DNA from: Pacificoceanicola onchidii
GTDB taxonomy: Bacteria; Pseudomonadota; Alphaproteobacteria; Rhodobacterales; Rhodobacteraceae
Direction: 5' to 3'
Length of the DNA stretch: 60,707 nt
Assembly (NCBI RefSeq): GCF_004804335.1
Contig: NZ_SRXY01000014.1
Span: 1-60,707, forward strand
Of this stretch, positions 26,176-33,802 are shown one piece after another (within the stretch, counting starts at the first letter, position 1; every line of letters begins with the position of its first letter). The translations under genes were made by a program, and so were the position numbers. The notes below the pieces were generated by a model. The model ran no database searches. It saw only the letters and a program-made list of their open reading frames with translations, and had not been told where the DNA came from.

Positions 26176-27543
26176 TCAGGCCTCCTCTGTCTCGAATGTC
26201 GGGAAATCGGCGGGCACGGCGAAGGGCACCTGGCCTGCGAGCGCATCGCGGATGACGGTGGAGCGGATCCACAGCAGGCTGAACGAACCCGCATCGCCAA
26301 AGCCGTGGGTGCTTTCGCACAGCCCGTTCAGGAACACCTTGGGCGGGTCCTGATCCGGAATGGATGGCGCGTGGCCCGCAAACTTCAGCGAATAGTCGCG
26401 GGCCACGTCCACCCCGCCGTCACTGCGGTATTCGCAGATCGGGGCAAGGCCGCGCATCAGGGGATGATACGCTTCCCGTCCATCGCCGCTGCCGAAATTG
26501 CGGAAGCCGGTGGCAACAACGATGGCATCCGTCACCTGCACGTGCCGCTCTTCGGAGTAGGCATCGCGCGCGGTAATCTTCAACCGCCCGTCAGGGGTGC
26601 GGGAGATGGTTTCGATATGGGCGTTGGATTGCAGCGTGAGCCGCTCCACGCCGGTGACTTTCTGTTCGTACATGATCATGTCGAGATGCTCGATCACGTC
26701 ATGGTCCGCCGCGCCGTAGTTGGAGCGCCAAAGCTCGGCGGTCATCTTCTGCTGCTTTTCGATCGGGGCGTTGTAGAAATAATCCACGAACTCCGGCAGG
26801 TAGATTTGTTCGGTGAAGGGGCTGAGGTCCTTTTGCTTGAAGCCGAAGGAGCGGGTCAGGGAGGTGACCTGCAGGCTCGGGCTGCGGCCCAGCAGATCGA
26901 GGATGATCTCGACGCCGGACTGGCTGCCACCCACCACGGTGACATGTTTGACGCCTTCCTCGATCCACGCCTTGGCATGGCTAAGGTAATCCGTCAGGTG
27001 CACCACGCGGTGGCCCATGTGGGGGGCGAAAACCTCGGGGATGTTGGCGCTGCGGCCTGTGCCGATGGAGACGTTGCGGGTGAGGAACTCGCGCCCGTTT
27101 GCCTCGACGCGGAAGAGATCCACGCCGTCGATGATCTCGCGGGTGATGCCGGTGACGGGGCTGTCATAGCGGACCACGTCGCCGAACTGTTCGGCCACCC
27201 ATTTCACATAGCCAAGATATTCGGAGCGCGGCGGGAAGGGGGCCTCCAGGTTGAGATAGTCGAGCAGGCGGTCCTGCGCCTTGAGATACGACAGGAAGCC
27301 GTATTGGCTCTGCGGGTTGCGCGGCGTGACGAAATCGCGGAGCGGGTTGTGCTGAATGTCCGTGCCGGAGATTGCCATGTCCGGGTGCCAGGAGGCCTCG
27401 GCCATGCTCTCAAGGAAGAGGGTGTTGTCGAGATTGCCCTCCTCTTCGAGGGCAATCGCCAGCGCGATATTCGAGGGGCCAAAGCCCACGCCGATCACGT
27501 CATAAACGTGGGTTTGGGTGAGGGGGAGAGCGCCGTCCATCAT
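26176..27543 (-). CDS. Diamine N-monooxygenase (SidA/IucD/PvdA family)
   Basis: 455 residues. The FAD motif is DVIGVGFGPSNIALA, NADPH-binding is VTVVGGSQSGVEI and the family ATGF signature is IVVATGFRN; LTDYLSHAKAW is also typical. These flavoenzymes hydroxylate the terminal amine of lysine, ornithine or a shorter diamine. The gene start overlaps the stop of the diaminobutyrate aminotransferase (ATGA), so the natural substrate is probably N4 of 2,4-diaminobutyrate. The resulting N-hydroxyamine is the activated partner for N-N bond formation. A hydroxamate siderophore role is unlikely because no siderophore synthetase is present. Confidence 0.92.
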   Translation of the reverse strand: MMDGALPLTQTHVYDVIGVGFGPSNIALAIALEEEGNLDNTLFLESMAEASWHPDMAISGTDIQHNPLRDFVTPRNPQSQYGFLSYLKAQDRLLDYLNLEAPFPPRSEYLGYVKWVAEQFGDVVRYDSPVTGITREIIDGVDLFRVEANGREFLTRNVSIGTGRSANIPEVFAPHMGHRVVHLTDYLSHAKAWIEEGVKHVTVVGGSQSGVEIILDLLGRSPSLQVTSLTRSFGFKQKDLSPFTEQIYLPEFVDYFYNAPIEKQQKMTAELWRSNYGAADHDVIEHLDMIMYEQKVTGVERLTLQSNAHIETISRTPDGRLKITARDAYSEERHVQVTDAIVVATGFRNFGSGDGREAYHPLMRGLAPICEYRSDGGVDVARDYSLKFAGHAPSIPDQDPPKVFLNGLCESTHGFGDAGSFSLLWIRSTVIRDALAGQVPFAVPADFPTFETEEA

Positions 27544-28793
27544 GCCACCTCGTCGAATTGCGAGGTCAGCGTTGTGCGCACGGCCTCTTCGATGATCGTG
27601 CAGGCGATGGTCAGCTCCTGTGCCGTGGCGGTGAGCGGAGGGAGCAGTTTGAGCACCTCGTCTTCGGGGCCGCAGCATTCGACAATCAGCCCGGCGTCAT
27701 AGCAGCGGGCGCGGGCGGTGAGCGCATCAGCCGGATCGGGGAAGGCGAGACCCTGCATAAAGCCGCGTCCCTTCCGGGTGAGGCCATAGCTGGCGGCGAT
27801 GCGGTTCAGCGTGCCTGTGAGCTGCGCGGATTTTTCGGCCAGCTCTTCGGAAAAGCTGCCGTCGCGCCAGAACAGATCAAGCGCCGCAGCCCCTGTGACG
27901 AAGGCATGGCAATTGCCGCGGAAGGTGCCGTTGTGCTCGCCGGGGGAGAGGGCGTCGAACTCGGGCTTGAGTAGCACCATCGCCATGGGCAGGCCGTAGC
28001 CGGAGAGGGATTTGGCGAGCAGGACAATATCCGGCGAGACGCTCATGTCTTCGAAGGAAAAGAAGCTGCCGGAGCGGCCACAACCGGCCTGAATGTCGTC
28101 TACGATCAGCAGTGCGCCGTGTTTGCGGGCGATGGCCTCGATGCGGCGGAGCCAGCGGCCGGACGCGGCGTTGAGACCACCTTCGCCCTGGATGACTTCG
28201 ACGACAAAAGCGGCGGGGGCGTCGATGCCGCCCGAAGGATCGTCCAGCAGGGCTTCGATGTAATCGGCGGTGTCAAAGCCAAGGCTCTGGTAGCCCTCAT
28301 AGGGCAGGCGGGTGACGTCGGAGGTGATCGGGTTGCCTTGGCCGCGATGGTGCGACGAGCCGGTCAGGGCCAGCGCGCCAGCGGTGCAGCCGTGAAAGCC
28401 GTTGGTAAAGGCGATGACATTGCGGCGGCCCGTGGCCTTGCGCGCGATCTTGATGGCGGATTCAACGGCGTTGGTGCCGGTTGGGCCGCAGAACATCATG
28501 CGGTGGGTCATGCCGCGCGGCTCAAGGATCACATCGCGGAAGGTCTCGCAAAAGCGCTCTTTGGCGGCGGTGTGCAGGTCGAGCGACATGGCAAGGCCGC
28601 CGGACTGGATATAATCGACCAAAGCCGCCGAGAGGCGCGGCTCGTTATGGCCGTAGTTGAGCGAGCCGCAGCCCGCGAGGAAATCGAGATAGGTCTGGCC
28701 GGAGGCATCGGTCAGCAAGCTGCCTCTCGCGGTGGCGAAGTCTGCGGGGAAGGCCCGACAATAGGTCGCGACCGTACTTTCAAAATCATACAT
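27540..28793 (-). CDS. 2,4-diaminobutyrate--2-oxoglutarate aminotransferase
   Basis: 417 residues from the ATG at 28793, class III aminotransferase of the EctB/Dat group: MFCGPTGTNAVESAIKIARK, NGFHGCTAGAL, VDDIQAGCGRSG and the PLP lysine in LLAKSLSGYGLP. It makes L-2,4-diaminobutyrate from aspartate 4-semialdehyde with glutamate. No ectA or ectC is present, so this is not ectoine synthesis. It directly precedes and overlaps the N-hydroxylase gene, which indicates that it supplies that enzyme's substrate. Confidence 0.92.
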   Translation of the reverse strand: MYDFESTVATYCRAFPADFATARGSLLTDASGQTYLDFLAGCGSLNYGHNEPRLSAALVDYIQSGGLAMSLDLHTAAKERFCETFRDVILEPRGMTHRMMFCGPTGTNAVESAIKIARKATGRRNVIAFTNGFHGCTAGALALTGSSHHRGQGNPITSDVTRLPYEGYQSLGFDTADYIEALLDDPSGGIDAPAAFVVEVIQGEGGLNAASGRWLRRIEAIARKHGALLIVDDIQAGCGRSGSFFSFEDMSVSPDIVLLAKSLSGYGLPMAMVLLKPEFDALSPGEHNGTFRGNCHAFVTGAAALDLFWRDGSFSEELAEKSAQLTGTLNRIAASYGLTRKGRGFMQGLAFPDPADALTARARCYDAGLIVECCGPEDEVLKLLPPLTATAQELTIACTIIEEAVRTTLTSQFDEVA

Positions 28794-28981
28794 GGCAGTC
28801 TCCCTTGGGGGTTTCGTTGGAGGGTTGGCACAAGGCACGAGGGCGCCGGGCCTTCGAAGCGGGGCTCCGAAAGAGGGAATGAACGTCTGGTTTTTGAGAA
28901 AAGCGCCGGCCCAGGCCCCATGTCCTACGTCGGACCCGGACCGGCAGAGTGCGGCTTAGTCAGCCGACAGGGAGGATAGGG

Positions 28982-29383
28982 TTACGCGCAACCGCAGGTG
29001 ATTTCAGTGCCCTCGCGCGCCTCGGCGCCGGTGGTGGCATAGCCATCGCGGATCCACCAATCGAGCCCGCCCATCAGCTCCTTGACCTTGAAGCCAAGGG
29101 TCATGAGTTTCAGCGCGGTTTTGGTGGAGGCGTTGCAGCCGATGCCGTCGCAGTAGCAGACATAGGTCTTGGAGGTGTCGAGATAGGCCGTGCTCTTGGT
29201 GCAGATCTCGCGGTGCGGCAGGTTGATCGCGCCCGGGATGGCTTCCCTGGCGAAGGCTTCGGCGGAGCGGCCATCGACCACAACCACGTCTGAGCCTTCT
29301 TCCTGAAGCGCCACATAGGTGTCCCAGCTGTCCATCTCGTAGGCCAGCTTCTTTTGGTAGTGCAGCAGTTGATCCATATCCAT
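28982..29383 (-). CDS. Rhodanese-domain protein
   Basis: 133 residues, a single rhodanese domain with VVVVDGRSAEAFAREAIPGAINLPH and the active-site loop CYCDGIGCNASTK. It carries extra cysteines in that loop and a C-terminal CGCA. Rhodaneses carry persulfide sulfur. It is the first gene of the minus-strand metabolite run, 188 bases before the aminotransferase, and diverges from the cysE-like gene. This may mean that sulfur or cysteine enters the product, or that it only protects against reactive intermediates. Confidence 0.85.
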   Translation of the reverse strand: MDMDQLLHYQKKLAYEMDSWDTYVALQEEGSDVVVVDGRSAEAFAREAIPGAINLPHREICTKSTAYLDTSKTYVCYCDGIGCNASTKTALKLMTLGFKVKELMGGLDWWIRDGYATTGAEAREGTEITCGCA

Positions 29384-29615
29384 GGGTCTGTCCTTTGGGT
29401 TGTTCGTTACACGGTCTTTCGTTCATCCGGCGCAGGGTCTTGGCGATCAGGGTCCAGTGCGCTGGCTTTCCATCACGCTAGGGGATTCTGCGTGCTTCGG
29501 ATATTCCCCCGAAAGGGGTCTCAAACTGTAGACCCTCAATTGTGGGGGGTGGCTGGATGGGCGGGGGGCCGTAGCCTTTGCGGCAGTTCTTCTCCCCATA
29601 CAAAGGCCTCAGATC
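29384..29615. promoter_or_regulatory. Divergent rhodanese-cysE promoter region
   Basis: This 232-base region must start both the metabolite operon and cysE. It carries a 20-bp dyad GGGTCT-N8-AGACCC at 29516-29535, the luxI-like element at 29533-29552, and a small CCCC-GAAA-GGGG hairpin just before the dyad. Its LuxR-type control is inferred from the shared element. Confidence 0.55.
29533..29552 (+). promoter_or_regulatory. Candidate quorum-control box upstream of cysE-like gene
   Basis: CCCTCAATTGTGGGGGGTGG matches the element upstream of luxI at 18 of 20 positions and has the same orientation toward its gene. It ends about 63 bases before the cysE start and about 150 bases before the rhodanese start. 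Confidence 0.45.
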
Positions 29616-30428
29616 ATGACCGTTTCCTTCCAGACCCCCGCCCCGGACAGCCTCGCCGTGCCACCCGATTGGCCTGTGCTTTATGAGGAGGCGCGGGCGC
29701 TTGCGCGGCGCGAGCCGCTGCTTGCGCCGTCTTTGTCGTTGTACTTCCCGGACGGGGGCGATCTGGCGCTCGCCTTGGGCGCGCGGCTGGCCGAAACCTT
29801 GCAAACGCCCTGCATCGGGACCGAGCGGCTGCGGCTGCTCTTTGTCGAGGAGTTCCGGCGTGATGCGGGTCTCGTGACGGCGGCGCAGGAGGATCTTTAT
29901 GCGATTCGCAGCCGCGATCCGGCCTGCGATACCTACCTGCACGCCTTCCTGAATCTCAAAGGGTTTCAGGCGGTTCAGGCGTATCGGGTCGCCCATGCCC
30001 TGTGGTCTGCTGAGCGGACCGAGCTGGCGCTCTGGCTGTCGAACAGGGTGTCCGTGGCGATTGGCGTGGACATTCACCCGGCGGCCCGGATTGGCCTCGG
30101 GGTGATGTTCGACCATGCCACCGGTGTGGTGATCGGCGAGACGGCGGTGGTCGAGGATCACGTGTCGATCCTGCAGAACGTCACGCTCGGCGGTACGGGC
30201 AAACACGGCGGCGACCGCCACCCGAAAGTGCGGCGCGGCGTGATGATCGGGGCCGGCGCGAAGGTTGTCGGCAACATCCAGATCGGCGCAAATGCCAAGG
30301 TGGCGGCGGGCAGCGTGGTGCTCAAGGACGTGCCGCCCAACTGCACCGTGGCGGGGATTCCGGCGCAGATCGTGCGCATCCACGACGCCAGCCAGGCCCC
30401 GGCGGAAAGCATGGATCAATCGCTGTGA
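29616..30428 (+). CDS. cysE: Serine O-acetyltransferase (CysE family)
   Basis: 270 residues, close to the 273 of the E. coli enzyme. An N-terminal helical SATase domain (DTYLHAFLNLKGFQAVQAYRVAHALW) precedes left-handed hexapeptide repeats with the active-site histidines in VDIHPAARIG and FDHATGVVIGETAVV. It acylates the serine hydroxyl, normally with acetyl-CoA, as the first step of cysteine synthesis. It is on the opposite strand to the metabolite operon but shares its promoter region. It may supply O-acetylserine to the pathway, be a feedback-insensitive resistance copy, or acylate serine with a pathway acyl group. Confidence 0.92.
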   Translation: MTVSFQTPAPDSLAVPPDWPVLYEEARALARREPLLAPSLSLYFPDGGDLALALGARLAETLQTPCIGTERLRLLFVEEFRRDAGLVTAAQEDLYAIRSRDPACDTYLHAFLNLKGFQAVQAYRVAHALWSAERTELALWLSNRVSVAIGVDIHPAARIGLGVMFDHATGVVIGETAVVEDHVSILQNVTLGGTGKHGGDRHPKVRRGVMIGAGAKVVGNIQIGANAKVAAGSVVLKDVPPNCTVAGIPAQIVRIHDASQAPAESMDQSL

Positions 30429-30437
30429 CAGGGACCG

Positions 30438-30625
30438 CCCCCACCCCAACCCTCCCCAAGGGGAGGGGGCGCAGTGCTTGATCCAGATGAGAGCGCAAAG
30501 GAATCTCCGGTCGCATACATGCCTTGTCTCCACCCCTCTTAACCTTTGCTTTACCCGCATCGGACAAAGTCCCCTCCAGACCCGAGCGCGTCTTCCCTCC
30601 CCTTGGGGAGGGTCAGGGTGGGGCA
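30438..30625. repeat. Inverted pair of GC-rich REP-like palindromes
   Basis: The sequence near 30441-30470 (CCCTCCCCAAGGGGAGGG core preceded by CCACCCCAA) recurs as its reverse complement at about 30597-30623 (CCCTCCCCTTGGGGAGGG followed by TCAGGGTGGGG). Together they fill most of the gap after cysE. This is a common alphaproteobacterial intergenic repeat and probably ends cysE transcription. Confidence 0.65.
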
Positions 30626-30678
30626 GCGAACGCGCGGCAAGGGATCACCCTGTGGGGGATGTCGGAGAGGAGAGGGCT

Positions 30679-31110
30679 ATGCCCGGTTACCACAGTGACG
30701 CCCAGAAATGCGAAGCCCGCGCCCGGCGGCGCGCCATGTCGGACGCCGAGGCCTGCCTTTGGCACCATCTGCGCGCCCATCGCTTCCGCAATCTGCACGT
30801 GCGGCGGCATGCGCCCATTGGTCCCTGGATCGTCGATTTCCTGATTGCCCGGCACCGTCTGGTGATCGAGGTGGCGGATGTGGCGCCGCCGGATCCTGTG
30901 CGCGCTACGGACATAGCGGCGCGGGGGTATCACATCCTGCGGTTCTGGGATCGGGATGTCCTGCGCGGGACGGCTGGTGTTCTGGACCGGATCGGCGACG
31001 AGGTCAGCGCACGCTCCATGCTGCAAGCCGAACCTTACCGCGCCCCGCCCGCGCGCCTGCCCTTGTCGCGCCGCCCGTCGCGGTTCCCCCAGACCCAGAC
31101 TTCCGCGTGA
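30679..31110 (+). CDS. DUF559-family protein, probably inactive nuclease fold
   Basis: 143 residues from the ATG at 30679, with a ggagaggagag ribosome site. It matches the DUF559 (Vsr/REase-like) layout: ARRRAMSDAEACLWHHLRAH, PIGPWIVDFLIARHRLVIEV and GYHILRFWDRDVL. The expected ELDGxQH active-site stretch is replaced by EVADVAPPD, so catalytic residues seem to be missing. It has a proline- and arginine-rich tail of ~30 residues. It stands alone and its role is unknown. Confidence 0.75.
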   Translation: MPGYHSDAQKCEARARRRAMSDAEACLWHHLRAHRFRNLHVRRHAPIGPWIVDFLIARHRLVIEVADVAPPDPVRATDIAARGYHILRFWDRDVLRGTAGVLDRIGDEVSARSMLQAEPYRAPPARLPLSRRPSRFPQTQTSA

Positions 31111-31281
31111 CAGACCGGTCCTGCATATCGCGCCACTTGGGCGCGGATTTACCATAATCTTGATTACGGGCAAACCTGACCGGGCACGCACAACCTTGCA
31201 ATCACCGCCGGAACGCGGCACCCTGATGGGCGGTGTTTGCAGTGATTTCCGCTGACACAGGTCCGTTTTCTGGAGCCAGAC

Positions 31282-32145
31282 ATGCCGCATTACAAAGAGA
31301 TGTCCGCGGCGGACATCCTGTCTGATCTGCAGGGCCGCAAAGGATCGGATCTGGAGAAGCAGGTCAAAAGCCTGCTGTACAAAAAGGCGAACCGTCCCGA
31401 AGACATTGCAGAGCAGCGAGCGCTGTTTCAGGGTCTGCACACCCTGCCCGGCCTGAGCCGGTTCGAGCAGACCTACGCGCTGATCGCCGCCACGCACAAA
31501 GCCTCCGAGCTCTGCCTGCCGGAGGCCGTGGCCGCCAATGCGCCCGCGCTCTGGGATTGCTATGACTGGGCCAAGGGCCTGCCGGGCAAGACGGAGCTGC
31601 GCAAGGATGGCAATCACCTGCGGTTCTCCATTCTCTACGTGTTGATGAATGGCGGGGTTCTGACGCAGGCCAAGGATCTGCCGCAGACCGCGCAGACCGT
31701 CCTGAAGGCGCTCGCCACCATAAACCCCCGCCAGACAACACATTATTCCTTCAACACCACAACCAATATCCTCAACATTGTCGGTCTTGCCTTGCTGGTC
31801 GAACGCGATCGCCTGCCGGACACCGTGCCGCTTCTGAGCGCGCTCATGTTCCATGCCCTGCGGATGAAATTCACCCATGGTGCGCTGAAATCCTACTTTC
31901 ACATCGGCCATCCCGAGAAGCTGAGCGACATCGAGCCGCCCTCGAATTTCGTCAAGTTCGAAGAGAGTTTCCGCAAGTTCCTGATCATCAAATCCGCTGC
32001 CGAGGACCCGCAGGGGCTTTACGCGCCGCAGGCCTTTTGGGACGTGGCGCGCGAGTGCGTGCCTGACTGGACGGAGGCGCAGAAACAGGCGCACCTTCAG
32101 GCCCTGGCGCAGCTGACCCCGGACGCGGGCCCGCCTTTGCCATGA
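31282..32145 (+). CDS. Unknown cytoplasmic protein
   Basis: 287 residues, mostly alpha-helical, with no signal peptide, membrane segment or motif I recognise. The N-terminus is charged (DLQGRKGSDLEKQVKSLLYK). The codon pattern and length support a real gene. It is 46 bases upstream of a small basic membrane protein and a HerA-like ATPase on the same strand, so the three may be one transcript. Confidence 0.65.
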   Translation: MPHYKEMSAADILSDLQGRKGSDLEKQVKSLLYKKANRPEDIAEQRALFQGLHTLPGLSRFEQTYALIAATHKASELCLPEAVAANAPALWDCYDWAKGLPGKTELRKDGNHLRFSILYVLMNGGVLTQAKDLPQTAQTVLKALATINPRQTTHYSFNTTTNILNIVGLALLVERDRLPDTVPLLSALMFHALRMKFTHGALKSYFHIGHPEKLSDIEPPSNFVKFEESFRKFLIIKSAAEDPQGLYAPQAFWDVARECVPDWTEAQKQAHLQALAQLTPDAGPPLP

Positions 32146-32191
32146 ACACCCTCCCCCTGAGAGTTCACCATACCTCAGCGGGAGACCTCTC

Positions 32192-32422
32192 ATGCCGGGC
32201 AGAACCCCCAAACGCCGCAAGCGCGTTCGCAGACGCAAGGGCCTTGCCCCCCGGCTGCGCCGGAGCTTTGCCATTGCCCTGACCGGGGCGGGCTGGCTGA
32301 TCCGGGCGCTCTGCGCCGGTGCCGTCTTTGCCCTGCATCAGGTGCAGGATTTTGCCAAAGGCTTTCGGCAAGGCTGGGCCGATGTCTCTCCGCGCAAGAC
32401 CGGAGACACCCATGACCCTTGA
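32192..32422 (+). CDS. Small basic membrane protein
   Basis: 76 residues. A strongly basic N-terminus (MPGRTPKRRKRVRRRKG, residues 1-17) precedes one hydrophobic helix (about 27-48), then a short polar tail. A gggaga ribosome site precedes it, and its end overlaps the start of the HerA-like gene by 11 bases. The arrangement suggests a membrane tether or nucleic-acid-facing partner for the ATPase. No family recognised. Confidence 0.6.
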   Translation: MPGRTPKRRKRVRRRKGLAPRLRRSFAIALTGAGWLIRALCAGAVFALHQVQDFAKGFRQGWADVSPRKTGDTHDP

Positions 32423-33698
32423 TCCCAAATTTCTTTTTGTCGGCCATACGGAGGACACCGAACCCGCTGCCCTGCCGCTCAGAATGGCCAACCGCCATGG
32501 GCTGATTGCAGGCGCAACCGGGAGCGGGAAATCCGTGACCGTGCAAAGCCTTGCCGAGAGTTTTTCCCGCGCGGGCGTGGCCGTTTTTGTCACCGACGTC
32601 AAAGGCGATCTGGCCGGTCTCGCCGCGCCGCAGGGCGCGCTGCCGGTGCGCTTTCTGGACGTTTTTGCCGAGGCCGGTCATCCGCTGCCAATCTCGTTGC
32701 AGGACATGGGGCCAGCACTGCTCGCCCGGATGCTGGGCCTGACCGAGGCGCAGGAAGGCGCGCTCAGCATCGCCTTTCGTCTCGCCCGTCAGGATGGCGC
32801 TGGCATTCACGATCTCCCCGCCCTGCGCTTCTGGCTGGCCGAGGTCGAGAACCGCCGCGCGGACATCGCCGCCGAGTTGGGCACGGCCCCCAGCGCCAGC
32901 CTCAACGCCATTCGTCGCCGCCTGATGGTGCTCGAAGAGGACGGCACGGCGGCTGCCTTCACGGCGCATGGCCTGCGGGCGAAGAGCCTGCTCGGCCAAT
33001 CGAGCGGCAAAGGCCACGTTACAATCCTGAGCGCGGAGCGGCTGATCCGGCACCCGCGCAGCTATGCCTATACGCTCATGTCCGTGCTGATGACCCTCGC
33101 TCGCGATCTGAAAGAGATCGGCGATACGGACCGCCCCCGCCTTGTCTTCTTCTTTGACGAGGCGCATCTGCTGTTCCGCAACGCCCCGCCGGTTCTGCTT
33201 GAAACCATTGAACAAACCGTACGGCTGATCCGTTCCAAAGGGGTCGGGATCTATTTCGCCACGCAGCACCCTCAGGACATCCCGAGCCGTGTCCTTGCGC
33301 AGTTGTCGCACAAATGCGTGCACGCTCTGCGCAGTTTCACCGCCGAAGACCGCCGCGCGCTGATGGCCATGGCGCAGGGTTTGCCCTCGGCACCGGGGCT
33401 GGACATTGCGGCAGAGATCACCGGGCTGGGCGTGGGCGAGGCCATCTTTGCCACGTTAGGAGAAGACGGCCGCCCCTGCCCCGCGAAAAAGCTGCACATC
33501 CGCACGCCGGACAGCCGCATCGGGCCTTTGACCGCAGAGGAACGCGCCGCAATCAACGGCCCCATCGAACCGCTGGCCCCGGCGCCTCCGCCACCCAAAC
33601 GCCGCCGCAGACGTGCGGCGCCGCAAAGCGGGATCGCCTATGGTTTGGGTGCGCGCGCGGCCCGCTTGGCGCGGCGGATTACACTCCGAGCGCTCTAG
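32412..33698 (+). CDS. HerA-like ATPase (DUF853/YjgR family)
   Basis: 428 residues from the ATG at 32412. Walker A is GLIAGATGSGKSVTVQSLAE and Walker B is RLVFFFDEAHLLF, followed by the sensor region YFATQHPQDIPSRVL. The C-terminus is proline- and arginine-rich (PPPPKRRRRRAAPQSG). DUF853 proteins are FtsK/HerA-class P-loop ATPases, often chromosomal in Rhodobacterales and of unclear role (DNA translocation or repair). This copy is somewhat shorter than the usual ~500 residues. Confidence 0.85.
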   Translation: MTLDPKFLFVGHTEDTEPAALPLRMANRHGLIAGATGSGKSVTVQSLAESFSRAGVAVFVTDVKGDLAGLAAPQGALPVRFLDVFAEAGHPLPISLQDMGPALLARMLGLTEAQEGALSIAFRLARQDGAGIHDLPALRFWLAEVENRRADIAAELGTAPSASLNAIRRRLMVLEEDGTAAAFTAHGLRAKSLLGQSSGKGHVTILSAERLIRHPRSYAYTLMSVLMTLARDLKEIGDTDRPRLVFFFDEAHLLFRNAPPVLLETIEQTVRLIRSKGVGIYFATQHPQDIPSRVLAQLSHKCVHALRSFTAEDRRALMAMAQGLPSAPGLDIAAEITGLGVGEAIFATLGEDGRPCPAKKLHIRTPDSRIGPLTAEERAAINGPIEPLAPAPPPPKRRRRRAAPQSGIAYGLGARAARLARRITLRAL

Positions 33699-33797
33699 AG
33701 CATCGTCCTGAAAATCTGTAACAAAGGCGATGCTCTATCCTTCTGTTTTGTCGCGCAATTTGATCCGAAAACCGGTTCCCACTTTTCGGATTGCGCT
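33696..33797. repeat. Two-part palindromic intergenic element, likely terminator
   Basis: It has two stem-loops. TAGAGCATCG (33696-33705) pairs with CGATGCTCTA (33728-33737). GCGCAAT plus ATCCGAAAA (33753-33771) pairs with TTTTCGGAT plus TGCGC (33783-33796). The second half (ATCCGAAAACCGGTTCCC...) is a dispersed element well known between alphaproteobacterial genes. It lies between the converging ends of the HerA-like gene and the first fibre gene, so it probably stops both. Confidence 0.7.
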
Positions 33798-33802
33798 CTG
33801 AC

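Noticed and set aside
25138-27702. 854-residue open frame on the plus strand
   Set aside because: It is the reverse complement of the flavoprotein and N-hydroxylase genes, with no motif and a Gly/Val/Ala-rich composition typical of antisense frames in GC-rich DNA.
26176-28793. Hydroxamate siderophore or ectoine cluster
   Set aside because: The N-hydroxylase and diaminobutyrate aminotransferase could suggest either, but there is no IucA/IucC-type synthetase, no NRPS assembly line, no TonB receptor and no ectA or ectC.
28900-28945. Palindrome around CATGTCCTACGTCGGAC, with a similar string near 58571
   Set aside because: The two short matches (about 16 of 17 bases) share no context and no clear relation to promoters; they may be coincidence in GC-rich DNA.
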